Assembly (NCBI GenBank): GCA_035560795.1
Contig: DATMYV010000021.1
Location: 1-20,607, forward strand
Direction of reading: 5' to 3'
DNA: 20,607 nucleotides
Source: Longilinea sp035560795
GTDB lineage: Bacteria > Chloroflexota > Anaerolineae > Anaerolineales > Anaerolineaceae
The notes under the pieces were generated by a model. It was not told the DNA's origin. It did not search any database and saw only the letters and a program-made list of their open reading frames with translations. Both the position numbers and the translations under genes were made by a program. This document shows positions 1 to 7,762 of this stretch, in pieces (position 1 is the first letter of the stretch; each line of letters opens with the position of its first letter).

Positions 1-35
1 TATACGAATATTATATCTTTGCTTTTAAATTTGTC

Positions 36-764
36 CTATTTGTTCAGCCTGGGTCCCAATATTGCCTGACCGATCCTAACGAAAGTCGATCCTTCTTGAA
101 TGGCGATTTCAAAATCGGCACTGGTTCCCATGGAAAGTTCAGTCCAATCGGCTGCAGGATAACATTTAGCCAGGTAATCCCGAAAAATTGCCAGGCGCGA
201 AAAAAATGGGCGCGCTTCCTGTGGGTTGTCAAAAAGTGGCGGCATCGTCATTAAACCGCGAATTTGCAAGTATTGACAGCTCAAAATGGATTCAATCTCG
301 GGTCTTATCTCGTCCCAACTGTTTTTCTCCCAGACTGGCCAACCTCCCTTGCTTGCCTCGGAACTGACATTCATTTCCAAGAGCACTGGCAGGTAGGTCT
401 CCTTTTCGGCGAGAATGCCGTTGAGTTTTTTTGCCAGATCGAGGCTATCCAGCGCGTGAACATAATCGAACTGATGAGCAACAAATCTTGCTTTTCGCGA
501 CTGTATATGCCCGATCATGTGCCATTGCAAACCTGGAAAGCTTGCCAAAGCTTGTTGTTTGGCGGCAACTTCCTCAGCATAATTCTCACCAAAAATTACC
601 GCACCAGAACGCACTGCTTTTTCGATGGCATCAGCCGGTTGCCGCTTACTTACGACGACGAGTTTTACAGCATCAACGGATCGGTTCACCGATGCAGCGG
701 CTGCCTGAATACGGCCCATAACTTCGGCTAGATTATTCCGTATTTCGGTTTCAGACAGGCTCAT
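36..764 (-). CDS. yggS: YggS/PLPBP family pyridoxal phosphate homeostasis protein
   Basis: This 242-residue protein has the usual YggS length. Family members bind pyridoxal 5'-phosphate without known enzyme activity and help balance vitamin B6 and amino acid pools in the cytoplasm. Visible marks are the PLP lysine in VVVSKRQP (Lys40), the GENYAEE segment near residue 60, WHMIGHIQSRK near 81-91, and the C-terminal phosphate-binding part LSMGTSADFE followed by GSTFVRIGQAILG. The ATG at 764 overlaps the TGA of pgeF in an ATGA junction, which suggests coupled translation. It is the last minus-strand gene in the window; the TAG lies 36 bases from the edge. In many bacteria pgeF and yggS sit together near ftsZ and sepF, so cell-division genes could follow outside the window (inference). 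The family call is firm; the physiological role is by homology. Confidence 0.95.
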   Translation of the reverse strand: MSLSETEIRNNLAEVMGRIQAAAASVNRSVDAVKLVVVSKRQPADAIEKAVRSGAVIFGENYAEEVAAKQQALASFPGLQWHMIGHIQSRKARFVAHQFDYVHALDSLDLAKKLNGILAEKETYLPVLLEMNVSSEASKGGWPVWEKNSWDEIRPEIESILSCQYLQIRGLMTMPPLFDNPQEARPFFSRLAIFRDYLAKCYPAADWTELSMGTSADFEIAIQEGSTFVRIGQAILGPRLNK

Positions 765-1558
765 GAATTTTCCAAATCCCTAAGAGCAATTAAGGCGCCA
801 AAACGCCCGGTATTGCCATGCTCGCCACGGTGAGAATACCAATCCTCCAGGTGACATGCGGTACAAATTCCGGCAACTTCTATATGTTTGACGCCAACTT
901 GCTGAAGCAATAATTGATTTGTTTTCCATAGATCAAGTCTAAATTTATTCTGGTAGGGGCGCAAAACATCGCTAGCTTTTTCAGCAAGGGTTGCCTTTAC
1001 CCGTTCTGCCACATCCATTCCAACCTCATAGTGGTCTGGACCAATCGATGGGCCGATGCCAGCATAGATATTGGCAGCCTTACAGCCATAAACATCGCAC
1101 ATCTTTTTGACGGTTTGTGCGGCGATATTTTTAACTGTCCCTTGCCAGCCTGCATGAGCTATGCCCACAACCCGTTTCTCTGGTTCATAAAAAAGGATTG
1201 GCACACAATCGGCAAAACGCATAAAGAGGGTAATCTCCGACCGGTTGGTAACAATCCCATCGGCCTTTTTATGCGGTGCATCCAAAGGCCGCGGTTGATC
1301 AGTACATATTATATCTGCGCTGTGCACCTGCCAAACATCATAGATTGACTCTACTGATCTTCCAATATTCTGAAAAATCCGCCGTCGGTTTTCAATTACG
1401 TTTACCCGAATATCTCCATTTAACCCGCCAAGATTCAACGAGGCCCAAGGGCTGGGGCTCACGCCACCATTGCGGGAATAGATCCCTTGAATAACCTCAC
1501 CCTTAGGAAAATTATTGAATGTAAATAATCGCAGAGAATCGTTCTCAACCATTGCCAT
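761..1558 (-). CDS. pgeF: PgeF/YfiH-type multicopper-like laccase-domain protein (peptidoglycan editing factor family)
   Basis: This 265-residue protein belongs to the YfiH/PgeF (formerly laccase-domain, DUF152) family. Characterised members act as purine nucleoside phosphorylase/adenosine deaminase-like zinc enzymes, and E. coli PgeF removes wrongly built UDP-MurNAc-L-Ser during peptidoglycan precursor synthesis. The three expected metal ligands are visible: His79 in WQVHSAD, Cys118 in FADCVPI and His135 in IAHAGWQG. The usual HAGWRG has Gln for Arg here, a mild change. The C-terminal signature CTACHLEDWYSHR and GNTGRFGALI is also present. An ATG at 1558 is used here; a second in-frame ATG lies two codons in, at 1552. 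GAGG sits about ten bases upstream of the first. The stop codon overlaps the yggS start. Family confident; the exact substrate is not fixed by sequence. Confidence 0.93.
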   Translation of the reverse strand: MAMVENDSLRLFTFNNFPKGEVIQGIYSRNGGVSPSPWASLNLGGLNGDIRVNVIENRRRIFQNIGRSVESIYDVWQVHSADIICTDQPRPLDAPHKKADGIVTNRSEITLFMRFADCVPILFYEPEKRVVGIAHAGWQGTVKNIAAQTVKKMCDVYGCKAANIYAGIGPSIGPDHYEVGMDVAERVKATLAEKASDVLRPYQNKFRLDLWKTNQLLLQQVGVKHIEVAGICTACHLEDWYSHRGEHGNTGRFGALIALRDLENS

Positions 1559-1564
1559 AGGTGA

Positions 1565-2563
1565 TCATTCCTCTTTCAGGGTTAGTTGTTGAACATATTG
1601 CAGTTTGCCAAGCAACACTGCCCGGGTTTCATTCATGCTTTCTGAGATGTATGGGTAAAGGAACCACGCTGTTGAAATGCCGAATAATAAGCCCGTGATC
1701 GTTCGCAACAAAGGTGTGCTTTCTCGAACTGGCAGCCAGGCTGGTAAATTGGCTGCCAGACCCGGCAATTGTGAAAAACCATCCACCGCAATAGGAATGA
1801 TACCGACTACAATCCAGATTACCCAATTTAAAGGTTTGCCTCGCATCCTGAAAAGAGAGAACAACAATCCGAATATCAAAAACCCAGAATATATGGCAAT
1901 ATCCCGTTCGCATAAAGCGACTTTATAACCAATTTGATCGTTACCAATAAATTTCCTGGCTTCAAAAATATTTACCTTATCCGCGCCGATCGCCTGCTCA
2001 TAAGGAACAAGACCTGCTACATTCGCTCTTTCAAGGGGATATATTGCCTGATCGCCAAACAGGAAATAGGAACGAAAAGCTAACTGGTGGCACAACGGTG
2101 CATAAATTGCGTAAATTACTTTTGCCTGACCGATCCGGCCTGATTTTGCCAGCACTGGGGCCAAGAACGGTAGCCCGACATATAAGAACACAATGAGATT
2201 AAACACAATCATATAATGCCGGCTAAGCCATAAAACGGAACGATCCATTCCAGTTATTTTCTTTCCTCGTTCAATTCTGTCTTGATACTTCTTATCTCCA
2301 GTTTTTTCAAAATACTCCCGCCGTTGGCTGGCAGCACTTAACATCACAACCAGGTCTTGTTCATTAAATGGTGAGCGTAAATGATATGGACCGCTCTCCA
2401 ACACTGGCAGAGGGTTACCCATTCGTTCTCTCAGCAGTTTGTTTTGACTAAGGTCAATTTCAACAACTTCATGCGGAAAAACTTCCTGGTGCTTTTGAAG
2501 CAATTCACGCGCTTCAGTCAGATCCGTTTCACCCTTAATGAAATATAACGATAGGTTAATCAC
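1565..2563 (-). CDS. DUF2085 membrane protein with cysteine-less glutaredoxin-like N-terminal domain
   Basis: A 332-residue protein with two parts. Residues 1-80 resemble the small glutaredoxin-like DUF836 fold (strand LSLYFIKG, helix, strand EVVEIDLS, then a PLPVLES cis-proline-like turn). The redox motif is gone, however: the GCxxC position reads GETDLTEA, with Glu12 and Leu15 where cysteines are expected. Residues 117-305 hold about four to five hydrophobic helices of the DUF2085 type, with the hallmark CHQ (Cys158) in YAPLCHQLAFRSYFLFG and a second conserved site CERDIAIYSG (Cys218). The function of DUF2085 is not known. The start is GTG at 2563, inside the end of the thioredoxin gene (GTGATTAA overlap of 8 bases), so translation is probably coupled to it. 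Its place next to TlpA and CcdA suggests Cys158 and Cys218 may be targets of that thiol system (inference). Confidence 0.82.
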   Translation of the reverse strand: MINLSLYFIKGETDLTEARELLQKHQEVFPHEVVEIDLSQNKLLRERMGNPLPVLESGPYHLRSPFNEQDLVVMLSAASQRREYFEKTGDKKYQDRIERGKKITGMDRSVLWLSRHYMIVFNLIVFLYVGLPFLAPVLAKSGRIGQAKVIYAIYAPLCHQLAFRSYFLFGDQAIYPLERANVAGLVPYEQAIGADKVNIFEARKFIGNDQIGYKVALCERDIAIYSGFLIFGLLFSLFRMRGKPLNWVIWIVVGIIPIAVDGFSQLPGLAANLPAWLPVRESTPLLRTITGLLFGISTAWFLYPYISESMNETRAVLLGKLQYVQQLTLKEE

Positions 2564-3098
2564 TTTGGGCCGCCTGTTCCATAAATTCCATTAAATTTTC
2601 CTGAGTCAATTTACCGATGTGAATGGCCATGATTTTTCCATCTGTATCGACCACGATGGTGGTTGGAAATCCGTGAATAAAATACCGGTCTGCAACCTTG
2701 CTCCCTGCATCCAACAAGACCGGAAAATCAATTTGAAATTGTTTGGTGTAACTTGCCACCAAATCGCGCGGTTCATCCAAATCGATTCCCAACACAACTA
2801 CGTCCTGAAAATTCTCCACTGAAAATTGTTGCAACAAAGGCATTTCCTCCCGGCATGGAATACACCAGGTCGCCCAGAAATTAACAACGACTACCTTTCC
2901 GTGGAAATCGTCAAGCCTAACCGTTTCGCCATTCAGGTCTTTGAGTGAAAAATCTGGTGCGTCCTTGCCAACTTCGGGGATCGAGCCGGCATTGCGCGTC
3001 ACCCAGGCCAGTAATTCAACGCGATGGATGAAAGCTAGAATTATCAGGACACTCAATGCCAATACACCTAGAAGCAGAAGCAATCTCCTCCACTTCAT
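2556..3098 (-). CDS. TlpA/ResA-type membrane-anchored thiol:disulfide oxidoreductase
   Basis: A 180-residue thioredoxin-fold protein held in the membrane by one N-terminal helix (residues 5-25), with the catalytic domain outside the cytoplasm. The redox site is WATWCIPC (Cys79, Cys82), followed by the family's REEMP; the cis-proline loop is GFPTT (Pro145). The order APDFSL, GKVVVVNFWATWC, VVLGIDLDEP, FPVLLD is typical of the AhpC-TSA/Redoxin TlpA-ResA group. Such proteins reduce disulfides on extracytoplasmic proteins, often apocytochrome c, with electrons from CcdA. The ATG at 3098 has AGGTGG about eight bases upstream. The ccdA gene lies just upstream in the same direction (stop at 3109), supporting the pairing. 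No cytochrome c assembly gene is nearby, so the client is open. ResA and TlpA subfamilies cannot be separated by eye, so no symbol is given. Confidence 0.92.
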   Translation of the reverse strand: MKWRRLLLLLGVLALSVLIILAFIHRVELLAWVTRNAGSIPEVGKDAPDFSLKDLNGETVRLDDFHGKVVVVNFWATWCIPCREEMPLLQQFSVENFQDVVVLGIDLDEPRDLVASYTKQFQIDFPVLLDAGSKVADRYFIHGFPTTIVVDTDGKIMAIHIGKLTQENLMEFMEQAAQSD

Positions 3099-3108
3099 AG
3101 GTATCCAC

Positions 3109-3825
3109 CTACAATCCGAAATTCACCCACAAGCCGTACCTCGCAAGTTGCTCAAAGGTACCCAATAAAAGCATGACTCCAACGATGATTAATATAATTC
3201 CCATCGCGATTTCAATATAATGCATTGTCTTCCGGTAGCGCTTCAAAATCGTACTGACCCAACCAATGCCCAGCGCAGCCAATAGAAATGGGATCGCCAA
3301 TCCAGCAGAATATGCCGAGAGCAATTTTGCTCCATCAGCAATCGATCCGCCATTGAGCGCCAGGGTTAAAATTGCACCAAGAACTGGACCTACGCATGGC
3401 GACCAACCAGCCGAGAAGAAGATGCCCATCAAAGCTGATGACAGGTAACTGCGGCGTACGTCAATGCGCGTTTGCGGCCGCAAATCGTATTCAAGAAACG
3501 GAATGCGGATAATGCCCGTCATATGCAAGCCGAAAATTATGACAACCACACCGCCAATTTTTGCAAGCCAATAACGGATATCATAGAGAAAACGCCCTAA
3601 AGCAGAAGCGGTTGCACCCAATAATATAAAAATAAGGGAAAATCCCAGCACAAAGGCGATCCCATGAGCAAAGGTTTGCAAACGGGAGCCCGGCAAATTC
3701 TCCCCAGATATGGCAACGGACCGACCGCTGAGATAACCAACATAGGCCGGTACAAGAGAAAAAACACATGGGGATAAAAATGAAGCCAAACCAGCCAAAA
3801 AAGCCAATCCAAGTGTCACTTCCAA
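3109..3825 (-). CDS. ccdA: CcdA-type transmembrane thiol electron carrier
   Basis: This 238-residue polytopic protein has six likely transmembrane helices and the two half-sites of CcdA/DsbD-beta: FLSPCVFSLVPAYVGYLSG (Cys20) near the start of helix 1 and GWSPCVGPVLGAIL (Cys144) in helix 4. CcdA carries electrons from cytoplasmic thioredoxin across the membrane to extracytoplasmic thioredoxin-like proteins; the partner here is almost surely the TlpA/ResA protein encoded just downstream. The start is a TTG at 3825. It is chosen because GGAGG lies nine bases upstream and the reading runs straight into the conserved LAFLAGLASFLSPC. A GTG two codons later is the alternative. The gap to the preceding L,D-transpeptidase gene is 27 bases with no terminator seen. 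The family call is firm. Confidence 0.94.
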   Translation of the reverse strand: MEVTLGLAFLAGLASFLSPCVFSLVPAYVGYLSGRSVAISGENLPGSRLQTFAHGIAFVLGFSLIFILLGATASALGRFLYDIRYWLAKIGGVVVIIFGLHMTGIIRIPFLEYDLRPQTRIDVRRSYLSSALMGIFFSAGWSPCVGPVLGAILTLALNGGSIADGAKLLSAYSAGLAIPFLLAALGIGWVSTILKRYRKTMHYIEIAMGIILIIVGVMLLLGTFEQLARYGLWVNFGL

Positions 3826-3852
3826 GTGGCAAGTCCTCCAAAGAAATCACGA

Positions 3853-4953
3853 TTAAGCTTCAATCACTTGAACCTTCGTTCCCAGATCATATCCAGAGAC
3901 TTCGATCTTCCCAATGTCATATGGGACTGCAGGATTAGCCCAAAGATAAACAAATTTGGCATCGTCCGGCGCTGCATTGACACAGCCGTGCGACATGGGT
4001 TCGCCGTAATTATTGTGCCAGTAAGTTGAGTGAATGGCAACGCCGCCAATGGCGAAGATGGATGTCCACGAAACTGCCAGCAATTCATATCCGGAAGCAC
4101 TTGATCCGCCTGCCATGTGCAAGGAAACGTATTTACGGTTGATCACGTGATTTAGTCCAATGGGAGTCGACCATTTATCAACCGGGTTTCCGTAAGCATC
4201 ATATTTTGCCCCGGATGAGATGCGGCAGAAATGGACCTCGGTATTTCCCTCAAAACAGGATAGCGTTTGCCGTGAAAGATCAATAAGCACCCGTTTATCC
4301 GCCACATCCGGACGAATCGGTTTTAGTTCTTCTGGCGTTATCGGGCGGAATGCTGAGGCTGGAGTCCAAAATACATCGCCCGGACTGCCGTGTTTTTCAA
4401 TGGCCCGGTAATAGACATTTCCATCGCTGCTGGTCCGCATGTCATCAATCCAATAGACCTGGCGATAATAGAACCTGTGCCGCGTTGATTCCTTCAGCAA
4501 TTCGGATATGGGCTTGTCATTTTCAAGCACAAAATCGACATAGGGCACGGTTACTTCTGCCCAGGTTCCATTCCCTTCTTCAGAAACTGGCAGTTCTATC
4601 ATCGGCGCATTCGGCGAAAAGCGCACTGGCTGTACCATCGGCGAAGGGAGATAGCCCCTTGGAGTTTTTATCCAACGCCGATTGGTCGGATACATGGGGA
4701 AGGGATCGCCGATTACTTCTTGTTCCCATTCCACAATGGTATCGTCATATACGGTTTCAAGGGTCTGACTGTCCTGAGATGGACGGGATTTAAAATCCAA
4801 CCTGGCGATTGTCCTGCCAAGAGGTACATTTTCTGGCCAATCCTCTGTCTGTGCAATTACGCTTCGCCAGGGTTTTACGGCCAAACTCGCCACCCCCGCC
4901 AATCCAAGTTTTATAAAATCTCTTCGCGAGACCATGATTTTCGATTTTGACAT
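3853..4953 (-). CDS. Tat-exported L,D-transpeptidase (YkuD domain) with SH3-like N-terminal region
   Basis: An extracytoplasmic peptidoglycan cross-linking or protein-attachment enzyme. From the ATG at 4953 the protein has 366 residues, starting with a twin-arginine signal: SRRDFIK (Arg10-Arg11), a hydrophobic stretch LGLAGVASLAV, then a likely cleavage near residue 35. Residues about 45-115 look like a bacterial SH3-type module (ARLDFKSRPS, WIKTPRGYLP). The YkuD catalytic domain covers about 220-366, with His308 in AIHSTYWH and SHGCVNA with His322 and the nucleophile Cys324. An in-frame ATG at 5010 forms a TAATG overlap with the end of hutH and would add 19 residues, giving an unusually long Tat n-region; I prefer 4953, but neither start has a Shine-Dalgarno sequence. 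The catalytic motif has Asn where many homologues have Arg (HGCVN), which also occurs in the family. Cross-link type and substrate cannot be read from sequence. Confidence 0.9.
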   Translation of the reverse strand: MSKSKIMVSRRDFIKLGLAGVASLAVKPWRSVIAQTEDWPENVPLGRTIARLDFKSRPSQDSQTLETVYDDTIVEWEQEVIGDPFPMYPTNRRWIKTPRGYLPSPMVQPVRFSPNAPMIELPVSEEGNGTWAEVTVPYVDFVLENDKPISELLKESTRHRFYYRQVYWIDDMRTSSDGNVYYRAIEKHGSPGDVFWTPASAFRPITPEELKPIRPDVADKRVLIDLSRQTLSCFEGNTEVHFCRISSGAKYDAYGNPVDKWSTPIGLNHVINRKYVSLHMAGGSSASGYELLAVSWTSIFAIGGVAIHSTYWHNNYGEPMSHGCVNAAPDDAKFVYLWANPAVPYDIGKIEVSGYDLGTKVQVIEA

Positions 4954-5009
4954 TGGAATAAGATAACCGGGATTATTAGGAATGTCAACCTTGCTAAATG
5001 AGAGGAACA

Positions 5010-6536
5010 TTAGACCAATTTTCGATTCAGAACAAGTTGTTTTACTTTTTCAATTTCCGGTCCCCACCATGCGTCGCCTGGCTGGTATGGCACTTCTTTT
5101 CGAACGGAATTATATATTTTTTGGGTTCCCTGACCAAGATGAGCCCTGGGATTGCCCCGCAAACGAAGATCAACTGCTCTAGCCGCTGTGTAAAGCTCAA
5201 TAGCAAGAACGTGATTTGTGTTTTCAACCACCATCCGGGCGTGTCTCGCCGCGGTCATCGCATTTGCATTGTGATCTTCCTGCTCCCCGGAGGTCGGAAG
5301 CGAGTGAACAGAATCAGGATGCGCCAATGTTTGATTCTCTAACACCAGCGACGCAGCAGTATATTGCGGCATCATCAATCCAGAGTTCAAACCAGCATCT
5401 TCCAGGCTATCGACCAACATCGGGGGAAGGTTCTCATTCAATTTTGCGTCGGTCATGCGGAAAACGCGTCGCTCTGAAATTGCTGCAATTTCAGCCAGAG
5501 CAATTGTTAAGAAATCCATTGCCATGCCCACCGGTTCGCCATGAAAATTGCCGCCGGAAATCGCCTCGCCTGGATCAAAAAGCAGCGGGTTGTCAGTTGC
5601 CGCGTTGATTTCAGCCTCGATCACTCCGCGCACAAACCCAATTGCATCCAGTGAAGCTCCCTGAACTTGCGGTGCGCAACGCAAGGAGTAGGCATCCTGC
5701 ACACGGTTTGTACTCCCGATCAGGGTACTGCCAAGGGTTAAGTCGCGTACTTTCTGAGCGACTCTAACCTGTCCATGTTGACCCCGTGCTGCATGCAAAC
5801 GCGCATCAAATGCAGAGGTACATCCCAACATCGCTTCAAGGCTAAGTGATAATGCTTTTTCAGCAATTTCACAAATGTAACCGGCATCCCAAACCGCCAG
5901 GGCACCTATCGCGGCTGAAAAAGTCGCTCCGTTATTTACAGCCAAACCCTCTTTGGGTCCAAGAATAATTCTTTGAATTCCAGCCCGGCGCATGGCCTCT
6001 TTACCACTTATCCGTTCTCCATGATAGGTCGCCCAGCCGGATTCATCATCGCGATCAACTTTGTCAGTGGTAAAAACGAGCGCCATATGAGATAGGGGAC
6101 CTAAATCACCAGACGAACCAAGTGATCCTTGAGAAGGTATAACGGGCGTCACCCCTTTATTGAGCATGTCGAGCAGCGTGGTCACCACTTCAAGGCACAC
6201 GCCAGAATGACCTTTCGTCAAGGTATTTGCGCGCACTAACATGGCCGCGCGGACAACCTCTTCAGGCAGGGGCTCGCCTGTTCCGACCGCATGGCTTAAG
6301 ATTAAGTTTCGACTTAACTGCGAACTATCCTGTGAGGGTATGCGGCGGTCTGAAAATATACCAAAGCCAGTATTGATTCCGTAAACCGGCCGGTCGGTCG
6401 CCAGAATGGCTTCCAACCAACGCCTTGATTGCGCGATATTCTGTTTTCCAACCTCAGAAATCTCTGTGGTTTCATAGTCCCTGGCAACTCTGACAAGCTG
6501 TTCAAGCGTCAAATGATGACCATCGATTTCAATCAT
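5010..6536 (-). CDS. hutH: Aromatic amino acid ammonia-lyase, histidine ammonia-lyase (HutH) type
   Basis: This 508-residue protein has the length and order of histidine ammonia-lyase, which converts L-histidine to trans-urocanate and ammonia with the self-made MIO group. Visible sites include VYGINTGFG (Tyr52), NLILSHAVG (His82), the MIO loop GSLGSSGDLGPL with Ser141-Ser142-Gly143, NNGATFS, QDAYSLRCAPQ (Tyr283 and the following Arg), and QEDHNANAM with Glu420, the residue type that marks histidase rather than phenylalanine lyase. The usual MIO triad is Ala-Ser-Gly; here the first residue is Ser (codon TCG). The start is the ATG at 6536, with AGGAAGG ending five bases upstream; the longer in-frame ATG at 6566 lies inside the preceding kinase gene. 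No hutU, hutI or hutG is in the window, so histidine breakdown is not proved; another amino acid could be the substrate. Confidence 0.9.
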   Translation of the reverse strand: MIEIDGHHLTLEQLVRVARDYETTEISEVGKQNIAQSRRWLEAILATDRPVYGINTGFGIFSDRRIPSQDSSQLSRNLILSHAVGTGEPLPEEVVRAAMLVRANTLTKGHSGVCLEVVTTLLDMLNKGVTPVIPSQGSLGSSGDLGPLSHMALVFTTDKVDRDDESGWATYHGERISGKEAMRRAGIQRIILGPKEGLAVNNGATFSAAIGALAVWDAGYICEIAEKALSLSLEAMLGCTSAFDARLHAARGQHGQVRVAQKVRDLTLGSTLIGSTNRVQDAYSLRCAPQVQGASLDAIGFVRGVIEAEINAATDNPLLFDPGEAISGGNFHGEPVGMAMDFLTIALAEIAAISERRVFRMTDAKLNENLPPMLVDSLEDAGLNSGLMMPQYTAASLVLENQTLAHPDSVHSLPTSGEQEDHNANAMTAARHARMVVENTNHVLAIELYTAARAVDLRLRGNPRAHLGQGTQKIYNSVRKEVPYQPGDAWWGPEIEKVKQLVLNRKLV

Positions 6537-6546
6537 AGAGACCTTC

Positions 6547-7254
6547 CTAAAAAAGTAGATGCCCAAGAATAATTGCGATTGCCGGCACAGTTAGATTATC
6601 TATGTCCTTGAGTGGCAGTGACTCGACCAAAGCGGCGCAGATCGAAATAACCGTAATTCCAGGTAGATAAATCGATAGAGGGCCAACGAAAGCGCCAGCT
6701 AAAACAAAGATCCAAACCATGATGACAGAAAAGTCCCAACCGCCTGTTAGCATCGCAATCGTTCCCAGCCATGTTTTTCCGGCTGACCAAGGCAACGTAG
6801 CGCTCTTTATTCGGCGGCCCAATATATCCGCCAAGCCATCTCCGCCACAAAGCAACATTAACGCTACAATCCCAATAAGGGATGTCTTCCAGTACACCAG
6901 CGTCAGACTTATGAAAACGATTCCGTAAAACAACGGTCCGCGCAATATTTCAGCCCGGTTTCCAGAACGCGACATTGCTGACACCGCGGCTTCATCTTTC
7001 CATAGCCCTATTCCCACTAAAAAGAATTGAAGAGTGATCGCCAAAGGAATCAACGCAGCCAGATATTTTGATTCAGGCCGATCCGGAAAGAGCAGCCAAC
7101 ACGCCACAAAAATGGGGCCAGTGCCCATGTGGATGATTTTCCGGCTGAGGGCTGAACTGATCCAACCCCGCTGAGCAGAGAAATCATTAAGTCTCAGCCA
7201 TGCCAGAGCTAGGACAAACGTTATTGCCAGTGCCACCCAGGGACTGTTGACCAC
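6547..7254 (-). CDS. Phytol/dolichol-kinase-like CTP-dependent polyprenol kinase family membrane protein
   Basis: A 235-residue integral membrane protein with about seven hydrophobic helices. It matches the dolichol kinase/phytol kinase (VTE5)/CDP-diglyceride synthetase superfamily: SRKIIHMGTGP at residues 38-47, RGPLFYGIVF at 105-114, the nucleotide-binding signature GGDGLADILGRR at 137-148, then LPWSAGKTWLGTIAML and a late VESLPLKDIDNLTVP. Members use CTP to phosphorylate long-chain isoprenoid alcohols such as phytol or dolichol. The start is GTG at 7254 with AGAGG six bases upstream. The stop lies ten bases before the hutH start, and the hutH ribosome-binding site sits in that gap. The substrate is not known here; phytol or farnesyl salvage for quinone or lipid synthesis is possible (inference). 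A plain phosphatidate cytidylyltransferase is the main alternative, but the motif set fits the kinase branch better. Confidence 0.85.
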   Translation of the reverse strand: MVNSPWVALAITFVLALAWLRLNDFSAQRGWISSALSRKIIHMGTGPIFVACWLLFPDRPESKYLAALIPLAITLQFFLVGIGLWKDEAAVSAMSRSGNRAEILRGPLFYGIVFISLTLVYWKTSLIGIVALMLLCGGDGLADILGRRIKSATLPWSAGKTWLGTIAMLTGGWDFSVIMVWIFVLAGAFVGPLSIYLPGITVISICAALVESLPLKDIDNLTVPAIAIILGHLLF

Positions 7255-7287
7255 GATTGCCTCTGTGAGAGTAGGGTTCTTCCGGAA

Positions 7288-7743
7288 TTAATCACGAGCT
7301 CTTTGTTCACGATCGAGCTCGCGCAGTTGATCGCGTTTGGCAATTTCATCACGCTTATCGTAGAGCTTTTTGCCTTTGGCGATGGCAATATCCAATTTTA
7401 CACGGCCTTCTTTAAAATACATTTGAACTGGAACAATGGTTACGCCTTTTTGCCTGACGGCATCCCAAAGTTCGCGGATTTGTTTTTTGTGTAACAATAA
7501 TCGCCGCGGCCGCTTGGGATCGTGATTATACCGGCTGGCTGGATCGTATGGAGCAATATGCGAATTGACCAGCCATGCTTCCCGGCCGTCAACCTCCACA
7601 TAAGCTTCCACCAGGCTGACCTTGCCTTCACGAATGGATTTTATCTCAGATCCCTGAAGTGAAATTCCAGCCTCAAAGTGCTCAAGCAAGAAATATTCAA
7701 AATGAGCTTTTCGATTCGATGCGACAATCTTGTTCTGGCTCAT
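7288..7743 (-). CDS. smpB: SsrA-binding protein SmpB
   Basis: A 151-residue SmpB, the cytoplasmic partner of tmRNA in rescue of stalled ribosomes. The N-terminal part KIVASNRKAHFEYFLLEHFEAG, then GSEIKSIREGKVSL, the beta-barrel segment RRLLLHKKQI, the KGVTIVPVQMYF strand and the C-terminal KGKKLYDKR, AKRD and basic tail are all present at normal spacing. The start is the ATG at 7743; the longer open frame upstream would add 37 residues that are unlike SmpB and overlap the transporter gene. Only 19 bases separate it from the MFS gene upstream, and no strong Shine-Dalgarno is seen, so coupling to that gene is likely. The tmRNA gene itself is not in the window. Confidence 0.97.
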   Translation of the reverse strand: MSQNKIVASNRKAHFEYFLLEHFEAGISLQGSEIKSIREGKVSLVEAYVEVDGREAWLVNSHIAPYDPASRYNHDPKRPRRLLLHKKQIRELWDAVRQKGVTIVPVQMYFKEGRVKLDIAIAKGKKLYDKRDEIAKRDQLRELDREQRARD

Positions 7744-7762
7744 GAGCAGGATTTTATCACGC

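Noticed and set aside
264..731. 155-residue plus-strand open frame
   Set aside because: It lies fully opposite yggS, has no ribosome-binding site or recognisable domain, and the minus-strand protein is clearly real.
4350..4793. 147-residue plus-strand open frame
   Set aside because: It is antisense to the L,D-transpeptidase gene, with composition of a shadow frame and no family features.
6537..6566. Longer hutH start at 6566
   Set aside because: It overlaps the kinase gene, while ATG 6536 has AGGAAGG at the right distance and fits the family's N-terminus.
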